The notes beneath the pieces are model-generated. The model did no database searches and had not been told where the DNA came from. It saw only the letters and a list, made by a program, of their open reading frames with translations. Made by a program: the position numbers and the translations under genes. This document shows positions 7,655 to 12,921 of a stretch of 12,921 nucleotides of DNA, piece after piece. Positions within the stretch are counted from its first letter, which is position 1; each line of letters starts with the position of its first letter. The stretch comes from Ignavibacteriaceae bacterium (GTDB lineage Bacteria > Bacteroidota > Ignavibacteria > Ignavibacteriales > Ignavibacteriaceae): contig JALHTS010000113.1 in the NCBI GenBank assembly GCA_022865965.1, positions 1 to 12,921 of the forward strand, in the 5' to 3' direction.

Positions 7655-7697
7655 TTTTGTATAGATTAGCAATAGTTATTTTAGCATAATACTATAC

Positions 7698-8297
7698 ATG
7701 ACAGACATTTTATACTCAATCGATTTAAACGTACTATATTTTTTTAACCACACACTTTCAACCGGCTTCCTTGATAAATTTTTCTCAATAATAACCAATG
7801 TTAATAACTGGTATATAGCCTACATAATTCTGATTGGAATAAGCTGGACTAAAGGTGGGCGTATAGGTAAAATTGCGGTAGTTGGCGCTATATTACTAAT
7901 TCTCGTCGGCGATCAGCTTGGACATAGAGTTTTAAAGGAAATTATTGCACGTATACGCCCTTGTAATGCCTTGTCAGATATAATTACACCTCTTGGCTGC
8001 ACAGGCAGTTATTCATTTCCTTCAAATCACGCAATTAACAACTTTGCAGCAGCGATGTTTTTTTATCGTCTGTTTCCAAAATTAAAGTGGATACTTTTCA
8101 TAACAGCTTTTTTTGTGGCACTTTCAAGAGTGTATCTAGGGCTTCATTATCCGTCTGATATAATTGGCGGAGCATTATTTGGAATGCTTCTAGGTTATAT
8201 TTTTGCAGAAGGTGCTTTAAGATTAAATTTCTGGTTCGAACAGAGAAATAAAACAGGAGACAATTCACAATTCTCAACGGAGAATAAAAATGAATAA
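7698..8297 (+). CDS. PAP2 superfamily membrane phosphatase
   Basis: A 199-residue integral membrane protein with the three phosphatase signatures of the PAP2 / type 2 phosphatidic acid phosphatase family. These are K80-E-I-I-A-R-I-R87-P88, P108-S-N-H111 (usual form P-S-G-H), and S-R144-V-Y-L-G-L-H150-Y-P-S-D154. His150 should be the nucleophile forming the phosphohistidine, assisted by Asp154, and His111 the general acid. Hydrophobic segments flank these motifs, placing catalysis at the outer face of the inner membrane. Family members dephosphorylate undecaprenyl diphosphate, phosphatidylglycerol phosphate or other lipid phosphates; the sequence does not decide which, though undecaprenyl-PP recycling is common. 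The hydrophilic C-terminal tail of about 20 residues overlaps the next gene by 8 nt, implying an operon. It is divergent from the hybrid kinase; the leader is short and no clear Shine-Dalgarno site is seen. Confidence 0.92.
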   Translation: MTDILYSIDLNVLYFFNHTLSTGFLDKFFSIITNVNNWYIAYIILIGISWTKGGRIGKIAVVGAILLILVGDQLGHRVLKEIIARIRPCNALSDIITPLGCTGSYSFPSNHAINNFAAAMFFYRLFPKLKWILFITAFFVALSRVYLGLHYPSDIIGGALFGMLLGYIFAEGALRLNFWFEQRNKTGDNSQFSTENKNE

Positions 8298-9036
8298 GTT
8301 TTTATTAGCAGCAATCACTCTTGGATTTTTAATTTCCGAAGTTTATGGAAATACTGTCTGCTCAACTATAGAACCTGCCGATTCAATTTACATCCGGGCT
8401 CTCGATTATTATGATGAATCTGAAGACAGCTCAACTGTAATAGAAATTACTTATCCAAAAGTTTTCGGACTGTCTAATAAATCTGTTGAAGATAAAATCA
8501 ATTTATTTTTAGAAGAGGAATTCTTAAAATCTGTTGAGTTATTTGAAGAATTTGTTACTATACTCGATTCATTTCCAACAACAGATTATGAAGCTGGAAT
8601 GTTTTTCAGTTTTGAAACAGGTTTTGATATTAAATTACTCAACCAATCAATTCTTAGTTTAGCACTTAATCATTACGAGTTTACCGGCGGAGCACATGGA
8701 AATTACTTTTCGCTGGGTTACACTATTGATTTAAATTCAGGAAATCTTTTAAGTCTAAATCAAATTATTAAGGCTGAATCACTTCCCTTTGTTACAAGAA
8801 TAAGTGAAGATAAAATTAAGGAAATGTTTGAAGTTGAATCTCTTTTCGATGCAGGATTATTTGAGGACACTTTGGAATTAAATCTGGATCAAGACTTTTA
8901 TTTAGTAGATGGTGCTTTGGTTTTTCAATTTGATCCTTATGAAATTGCTCCATATTCAATGGGCAATATCGAAGTAATGATTCCTCTGGATGAAATCAGT
9001 GAATTTCTTATTCTTAATTCTCTTCTTGAAGAATAA
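8290..9036 (+). CDS. Exported DUF4163/DUF3298 (RsiV/PdaC-like) protein
   Basis: A 248-residue protein with an N-terminal signal peptide (cleavage plausible after V-Y-G, residue 20), hence periplasmic or outer-membrane facing. The body resembles DUF4163 (about 45-125; V-I-E-I-T-Y-P-K-V) followed by DUF3298 (about 130-245). The hallmark G-G-A-H-G-N-Y block is present, then T-I-D-L-N-S-G-N-L-L-S-L and the late D-G-A-L-V-F-Q-F-D-P-Y-E-I-A-P-Y. The same domain pair occurs in the Bacillus lysozyme-sensing anti-sigma factor RsiV and in the deacetylase PdaC, suggesting contact with peptidoglycan or a wall-active protein. There is no transmembrane anchor or deacetylase domain here, so the role is unknown. 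The ATG overlaps the PAP2 stop, with a good G-G-A-G site about 7 nt upstream. Unusually acidic overall. Confidence 0.82.
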   Translation: MNKFLLAAITLGFLISEVYGNTVCSTIEPADSIYIRALDYYDESEDSSTVIEITYPKVFGLSNKSVEDKINLFLEEEFLKSVELFEEFVTILDSFPTTDYEAGMFFSFETGFDIKLLNQSILSLALNHYEFTGGAHGNYFSLGYTIDLNSGNLLSLNQIIKAESLPFVTRISEDKIKEMFEVESLFDAGLFEDTLELNLDQDFYLVDGALVFQFDPYEIAPYSMGNIEVMIPLDEISEFLILNSLLEE

Positions 9037-9039
9037 TGT

Positions 9040-9507
9040 ATGAATGAAAATCTTTGTGTTCGAAAAGCTGTTCCTGCTGATGTTCCCATAATTCTTGGTC
9101 TGATAAAAGAATTAGCTGAGTATGAAAAACTTGTACACGAACTGAAAACAACCGAACAAGATTTACATCAAATTCTTTTCGGGGATAATTCATTTGTTGA
9201 AGTTTTGATTGCTGAGTATAATAGTCAAGTTGTCGGATACGCATTATTCTTTCATAATTTTTCTACTTTCGTGGGCAAGCCCGGTTTATATCTGGAAGAT
9301 CTTTACGTAAAACCTGAATTGCGCAGTAAAGGAATTGGAAAAACTTTATTAGAAAAAATCATTTCCATCGCAAAAGAAAGAAACTGTGGAAGAGTTGAGT
9401 GGTCAGTGTTAGATTGGAATACGTCAGCTATAGAGTTTTATAAATCCAGAGGTGCAATTTCTCTTGATGAATGGACAATTTTTCGTCTTACTGAAGATAA
9501 GTTTTAA
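9040..9507 (+). CDS. GNAT N-acetyltransferase, diamine/thialysine (SSAT-like) type
   Basis: A 155-residue GCN5-related acetyltransferase. It has the SSAT-type layout: V-R-K-A-V-P-A-D-V at the N-terminus, L-I-K-E-L-A-E-Y-E-K-L near residue 22, L-Y-L-E-D-L-Y-V, the acetyl-CoA pyrophosphate loop R95-S-K-G-I-G-K-T-L, and W-S-V-L-D-W-N followed by E-F-Y-K-S-R-G-A. These blocks match human spermidine/spermine acetyltransferase and SSAT2, including the E-D pair and the tyrosine of the F-Y-K block. The likely acceptor is therefore a small amine (polyamine, thialysine or another lysine analogue), but substrate cannot be read from sequence. Cytoplasmic. It begins 3 nt after the DUF3298 stop, as the last gene of the PAP2 operon. 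Of the closely spaced ATGs at 9036 and 9040 only 9040 opens this frame. I see no terminator after it, so read-through into fabF is possible. Confidence 0.9.
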   Translation: MNENLCVRKAVPADVPIILGLIKELAEYEKLVHELKTTEQDLHQILFGDNSFVEVLIAEYNSQVVGYALFFHNFSTFVGKPGLYLEDLYVKPELRSKGIGKTLLEKIISIAKERNCGRVEWSVLDWNTSAIEFYKSRGAISLDEWTIFRLTEDKF

Positions 9508-9531
9508 CCTTTAATACAAGCAAATATCCAC

Positions 9532-9554
9532 ATTAAAATCCTTATTAAAATCCT
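9532..9554. repeat. 12-bp near-perfect tandem duplication upstream of fabF
   Basis: ATTAAAATCCT occurs at 9532-9542 and again at 9544-9554, a period of 12 bp with one spacer base. It lies just upstream of the candidate fabF promoter. It could be a duplicated regulator site or a simple slippage product; only two copies exist. Confidence 0.55.
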
Positions 9555-9565
9555 ATAGATTTCTT

Positions 9566-9573
9566 TATCTTTA
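9566..9573 (+). promoter_or_regulatory. Candidate fabF -7 box
   Basis: TATCTTTA matches the Bacteroidota -7 consensus TAnnTTTG at all but the last base and is followed by CG. It would start transcription near 9580, giving a leader of about 45 nt before the fabF ATG. The -33 element is not evident. Confidence 0.35.
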
Positions 9574-9625
9574 CGCCTGAATTTTCAACAAATACTAATC
9601 TATTTCATATTAAGAAAGGCAGATA

Positions 9626-10885
9626 ATGGCATTAGAAAACAGACGTGTAGTTATTACCGGTTTAGGGGCTTTAACTCCAATTGGTTTAACTGTTGAAGAA
9701 TTTTGGAATTCTATGATGGAAGGTAAAAGTGGTGCTGCACCAATTAAGGCTTTCGACACATCAAGATTAGAAACCAAATTTGCCTGCGAGTTAAAAGGAT
9801 TTGATGCCGGCAACTATCTCGACAGAAAAACTGCTCGTCGACTTGATCCTTTTGCACAATATGCCCTTGTTGCAACTCAACAAGCTATTAAAGACAGCGG
9901 ACTTAATCCGGAAAATTTATCTGACGAAGAAAGATCAAGAATCGGTGTAATATATGGAAGTGGTATTGGTGGAATACAAACTTTTTATCAACAAGCTATC
10001 ATAAATCACGAACAAGGTCCCAATAGAATTTCTCCCTTCTTTATACCAATGTTAATTCCTGATATTGCCGCAGGTCACATTTCAATGCAATACGGTTTTC
10101 GTGGTCCGAATTACTGTACTGTTTCAGCGTGCGCCACAGGAAATAATAATATGATTGACAGCTTTCTTCTTATTAAAAATGGTCTTGCAGATGTTATGAT
10201 TGCCGGCGGAAGCGAAGCTTCAATCAACGAAATGGGAGTTGGCGGATTTAATGCAAACAGAGCCTTATCCACAAGAAATGATTCACCTGAAACAGCAAGC
10301 AGACCATTCGATGCAACACGCGATGGTTTTGTAATGGGCGAAGGCGGGGGCACTTTAGTCCTTGAAGAGCTTAATCGTGCTATTGCTAGAGGAGCTAAAA
10401 TTTATGCCGAAATGGTTGGAGTTGGTTTATCCGCTGATGCTCATCATATAACAGCGCCTCACCCTGATGGTGCCGGAGCAATTCTTTCAATGGAGATGGC
10501 TATTAAAATGGCTGAAATAAAACCCGAAGAGTTTGATTATGTTAATATGCACGGTACCGCAACTCCGCTTGGCGATATTGGCGAGACTAAAGCAATTAAA
10601 AAAGTTTTTGGTAAGCATGCATATAAGATGAATCTCTCATCAACAAAAAGCATGACCGGGCATCTTCTTGGTGCTGCCGGTGCTGTTGAAGCAATTGCTA
10701 CAATTCTTGCACTTATTAATAACAAAATTCCGCCAACAATTAATTTTGAACATCCTGATCCGGAATGTGATTTGAATTATACATTCAATAAACCGCAGGA
10801 TAGAAAAGTTAAATACGCTCTTAGTAATGCGTTTGGATTTGGTGGACATAATACTTCGATTATTTTTAAGAAATATTCTGCTTAA
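9626..10885 (+). CDS. fabF: Beta-ketoacyl-ACP synthase II
   Basis: A 419-residue thiolase-fold condensing enzyme that elongates fatty acids by decarboxylative condensation of malonyl-ACP with acyl-ACP in the cytoplasm. The catalytic triad is intact: Cys169 in V-S-A-C-A-T-G, His309 in [10 protein letters not shown], and His346 in S-T-K-S-M-T-G-H with Lys341. Each lies six residues later than in E. coli FabF (163, 303, 340, 335), so the core is colinear with the type enzyme. Length and motifs favour FabF over FabB. The start is well supported by G-A-A-A-G-G at 9614-9619, 6 nt before ATG. In many bacteria fabF follows acpP and precedes rnc; neither is here. The gene upstream is an acetyltransferase and the one downstream is convergent, so this copy stands alone and could be a second KAS II gene or simply rearranged. 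Confidence 0.95.
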   Translation: MALENRRVVITGLGALTPIGLTVEEFWNSMMEGKSGAAPIKAFDTSRLETKFACELKGFDAGNYLDRKTARRLDPFAQYALVATQQAIKDSGLNPENLSDEERSRIGVIYGSGIGGIQTFYQQAIINHEQGPNRISPFFIPMLIPDIAAGHISMQYGFRGPNYCTVSACATGNNNMIDSFLLIKNGLADVMIAGGSEASINEMGVGGFNANRALSTRNDSPETASRPFDATRDGFVMGEGGGTLVLEELNRAIARGAKIYAEMVGVGLSADAHHITAPHPDGAGAILSMEMAIKMAEIKPEEFDYVNMHGTATPLGDIGETKAIKKVFGKHAYKMNLSSTKSMTGHLLGAAGAVEAIATILALINNKIPPTINFEHPDPECDLNYTFNKPQDRKVKYALSNAFGFGGHNTSIIFKKYSA

Positions 10886-10906
10886 AAAATTTTACTTGGA
10901 ATTTTT
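10885..10906. terminator. Weak AT-only inverted repeat between fabF and the LolA-like gene
   Basis: AAAAATT and AATTTTT form a 7-bp stem around an 8-nt loop (TTACTTGG) in the 19-bp gap between the two convergent stops, touching both. The 3' arm supplies a short T run on either strand, so it could act as a bidirectional terminator, but an all-A/T stem is weak. Confidence 0.3.
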
Positions 10907-11600
10907 AGTTTATTTCCTCTTCAAAAATAGAATCCGGAATTCCTTTATTCACTTTGTAATTTGAATAATTAACGTAAACTTTTCCTTTTGTTATCGTGCT
11001 GCCTAAACTTGCTTTTGATTTCTTTTTGGTCTCAGGCTCGCCAATCATTCCGGAATGTAAATTCATTTTATCAATGTTAAACAAAAAAACCATTTTAGAT
11101 GGAAGTGGATAATTCATTTTTTCATCATAGGAAAAGTCTATTGTAAAAGTACCGTTAATTTTAGTAGTTGATTCTATTTTTCGGATAACATTTTTCTCTT
11201 CATCAATCCAGAGAGTTGAAAGTATTACGTCTGCATTTGTGCCGAGTGGAATTACTTTAATCACAGCAGTTTTATGATCATTTAAAATTTCTTCTTTTTC
11301 ATAAATTGACGTGTAGTCGTCTTTCAGTAAGATAGCTGGAGAAAAATTAAATCCGTTTTTAGGCAGCATGGCAAAACCTTCACTCTTAAGAGCAATTTTA
11401 TCAGGTTGCTTAAAAAATATTTTAGCGTTCGATTCAGGAACTTTTAGAAATTCCACATCAACTTTAATATTAACATCTACTTCATAGTCTTTGACTTTTT
11501 CAAAATTCGCTACAATTTTTTGAAGAATCTGATCGGGATCTTTTTTCTGTGGAATGATCAGAAAATTTATTGCTAAAAAAATCACTATTATTTTATACAT
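10905..11600 (-). CDS. LolA/RseB-like exported protein (outer-membrane lipoprotein-sorting family)
   Basis: A 231-residue protein with an N-terminal hydrophobic signal (M-Y-K-I-I-V-I-F-L-A-I-N-F-L-I-I-P), probably periplasmic. The mature part begins D-P-D-Q-I-L-Q-K-I-V-A-N-F-E-K-V-K-D-Y, the usual first helix of LolA-type incomplete beta barrels. Strands follow, with F-F-K-Q-P-D-K-I-A-L-K-S at about 62-73, W-I-D-E-E-K-N-V-I-R-K-I-E, and F-S-Y-D-E. This fold binds acyl chains in LolA, LolB and RseB. The chosen ATG at 11600 sits 6 nt after G-A-G-G. Alternative in-frame starts are ATG 11603 and GTG 11612, the latter overlapping the permease stop by one base. It is translationally coupled behind an ABC-2 permease and ATPase, so it is probably their periplasmic partner. 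It is not LolA of a LolCDE system, since the permease is of another type. Family assignment is by pattern and moderately certain. Confidence 0.75.
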   Translation of the reverse strand: MYKIIVIFLAINFLIIPQKKDPDQILQKIVANFEKVKDYEVDVNIKVDVEFLKVPESNAKIFFKQPDKIALKSEGFAMLPKNGFNFSPAILLKDDYTSIYEKEEILNDHKTAVIKVIPLGTNADVILSTLWIDEEKNVIRKIESTTKINGTFTIDFSYDEKMNYPLPSKMVFLFNIDKMNLHSGMIGEPETKKKSKASLGSTITKGKVYVNYSNYKVNKGIPDSIFEEEIN

Positions 11601-11611
11601 CATTATCCTCA

Positions 11612-12451
11612 CTAAGTTAAAATATCCTTTCTTTTAAAGATTAAAAGAGCGGCGGTAAAAAACAGAGTGATGTGACCAATAAGAATAGCCGCAGCTTTTA
11701 TTATTTCCCCAAAATCAATCGGATCATCAAAAAACAATCTCCAGCTCATTATGTAATTAGTGAATAAGTATGGTCTTATCTCTGTAAAAAAATCTACCTG
11801 AAGGGCTGAAATAACTAAGAATACTATTATTACAGCCATTGTGCTGATGATCGGACCTATTGCATTTTCAACCAAGGATGAAAAGAAAAAAGCAAGTGCA
11901 GCTACCACCGACATTCCTAAAGTTGCAAATCCGTATCCAAGCAGAAATCTCCAAAGCACATCAGCTTGTTCAAAAATTATTATGGCCTCAGCCTTAATAA
12001 CTATCAGCTCTCCAACGCCAAAAAGAATTAATCCTAAACCAAGACTGACTATTGCAAGCCAAAGTACGAGCAGATTTGTATAAATAATTCCGGCAAGAAA
12101 TTTTGAAACGACAATTTGAGTTCTGGAAATCGGTCTTGTTACAAGTAATCTATAAGTACCAGACGTTGCTTCGCCGGCTAATAAATCTCCCGCAACCAGA
12201 GCAATTAAAAACGGAATGTGTACTGCCAGACTGGCTAGTGTAATATATGATACTAAATATCCATTTAAAAGATTTCCAACGAATACAAAAGATTGCTGAA
12301 TATTCTGAGTCATAAAATTCAAAGTACGGCTGCCTTCAACAAGCATTGCTATATGAATTAGAGGAACAAGTAACCCAATTGCGATAAATCCGATATAGGT
12401 TCTCCATTTTTTGAAGATTTTATAGAGCTCAATTCTCAGAAGTGTAAGCAT
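11612..12451 (-). CDS. ABC-2 type transporter permease
   Basis: A 279-residue inner-membrane protein with about six transmembrane segments (roughly 19-37, 57-90, 118-148, 170-195, 197-218 and 250-272). The amphipathic N-terminus R-I-E-L-Y-K-I-F-K-K-W-R-T-Y and the block G-E-A-T-S-G-T-Y-R-L-L-V-T-R-P-I-S-R before the third segment are the signature of NatB/ABC2_membrane permeases. That block follows the export-type cytoplasmic coupling helix. Such permeases usually dimerise with one ATPase pair and export ions, peptides, lipids or antibiotics; the substrate is not evident. The ATG overlaps the ATPase stop by one base (T-A-A-T-G), with G-A-G-G about 7 nt upstream, and its TAG stop abuts the next gene. 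Length is typical. Confidence 0.9.
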   Translation of the reverse strand: MLTLLRIELYKIFKKWRTYIGFIAIGLLVPLIHIAMLVEGSRTLNFMTQNIQQSFVFVGNLLNGYLVSYITLASLAVHIPFLIALVAGDLLAGEATSGTYRLLVTRPISRTQIVVSKFLAGIIYTNLLVLWLAIVSLGLGLILFGVGELIVIKAEAIIIFEQADVLWRFLLGYGFATLGMSVVAALAFFFSSLVENAIGPIISTMAVIIVFLVISALQVDFFTEIRPYLFTNYIMSWRLFFDDPIDFGEIIKAAAILIGHITLFFTAALLIFKRKDILT

Positions 12452-12921
12452 TATGCAACCTCATCAGTAATTTTGAGGAAATAATCTTCAAGCGATTTTG
12501 TTGGAATTATTGCACTGACTTTTATTCCGTTTTCAACCATTAGTTTATTAATTAAATATATCTCTTCATTCTGAATAAAAAACACTAATGAACCTTTTGA
12601 TTTAGAGTCAATCTTATCTATCCATTTTGTTTCTTTAAATAGACTAAAGGATTTCTCTTCATCATCGACTTCAAAAGTGACTTTAAGTAAGTTTGCATTT
12701 AATAAATCCTGAACATATCCTTCAACTTTTGTCATTCCTTTATCGATAATAACCATTCTGTTAGCAACCAGTTCAACTTCGTGAAGAATATGAGATGAAA
12801 GGAAAATAGTTTTTTTCTGATCTTTACTTAGTTGTAAAATCAGGTCACGAATTTCTTTCATCCCTTGCGGATCTAATCCTGTTGTTGGTTCATCAAGAAT
12901 GATAAGATCAGGATCATGCAA
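12451..12921 (-). CDS. ABC transporter ATP-binding protein, C-terminal part
   Basis: The open frame continues past the right edge. The visible 156 residues start at L-H-D-P-D and include Walker B L-I-I-L-D-E-P-T, the D-loop G-L-D-P and the H-loop S-S-H, so the first part with Walker A and the signature motif lies outside. About 100 residues follow the nucleotide domain, ending in a C-terminal extension common in NatA/CcmA-type exporters (V-D-D-E-E-K-S near 77; S-L-E-D-Y-F-L-K-I near the end, the usual tail of this subfamily). It should energise the permease encoded directly after it. The first codon in the window is TTG, which is internal sequence and not a start. Catalytic residues visible are intact. 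Confidence 0.93.
   Translation of the reverse strand: MHDPDLIILDEPTTGLDPQGMKEIRDLILQLSKDQKKTIFLSSHILHEVELVANRMVIIDKGMTKVEGYVQDLLNANLLKVTFEVDDEEKSFSLFKETKWIDKIDSKSKGSLVFFIQNEEIYLINKLMVENGIKVSAIIPTKSLEDYFLKITDEVA

Noticed and set aside
7580..7672. ATG 7672 as start of the hybrid kinase
   Set aside because: The 31 added residues have no family character and would leave only 25 bp before the divergent gene; M-S-E-Q at 7579 gives a normal N-terminus.
3647..9507. Polyamine/ornithine pathway linking rocD and the SSAT-like acetyltransferase
   Set aside because: They are in different transcription units more than 4 kb apart with an unrelated kinase between, and the acetyltransferase substrate is unknown.
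10905..12921. LolCDE-LolA lipoprotein-sorting system
   Set aside because: The permease is a six-segment ABC-2 type without the large periplasmic domain of LolC/LolE, so the classical system is not what is encoded.
1..12921. CRISPR array, tRNA/rRNA genes, insertion sequences or prophage
   Set aside because: No regularly spaced repeats, no tRNA-like cloverleaf or rRNA sequence noticed, no transposase or phage genes, and coding density and base composition look even throughout.

Overview
The window looks like chromosome from an AT-rich member of the Bacteroidota/Ignavibacteria lineage. The main clue is a type IX secretion (T9SS) type A sorting domain with the N-Y-P-N-P-F-N-P-S-T signature, which is especially common in Ignavibacteria. 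Supporting clues are Bacteroidota-style promoter -7 boxes (TAnnTTTG) and weak Shine-Dalgarno sites at several genes. This placement is inferred from sequence style; no marker gene was compared.

Layout. Positions 1-1185 (minus) hold a CorC/CNNM-type membrane protein whose C-terminal end lies beyond the left edge. Divergent from it is a two-gene unit, a DUF971 zinc-binding-type protein and a SpoU/TrmH RNA 2'-O-methyltransferase (1304-2406, plus), overlapping by 4 nt. Facing it on the minus strand are a YjbQ-family gene (2971-3402) and the broken remains of a secreted T9SS cargo gene (2460-2956). In the remnant the signal peptide and the secretion domain are in different frames and the middle seems to be gone. 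Ornithine aminotransferase rocD (3647-4867, plus) ends in a strong terminator and faces a large hybrid sensor kinase (4940-7579, minus).

Divergent from the kinase is an apparent operon on the plus strand: a PAP2 lipid phosphatase (7698-8297), an exported DUF4163/DUF3298 protein (8290-9036) and an SSAT-like GNAT acetyltransferase (9040-9507). fabF follows with its own leader (9626-10885). The right end is a tightly coupled minus-strand unit running into the window from beyond 12921: an ABC ATPase (N-terminus off the window), an ABC-2 permease and a LolA-like exported protein (10905-12921).

Most genes are ordinary core functions: RNA modification, amino-acid metabolism, fatty-acid synthesis, envelope maintenance and signalling. 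I see no phage, insertion sequence, CRISPR array, tRNA or rRNA, and no convincing new multi-gene system. The most unusual items are the frame-split T9SS remnant, the CNNM protein lacking the usual glutamate of its transmembrane motif, and the pairing of an ABC-2 exporter with a LolA-like periplasmic protein.
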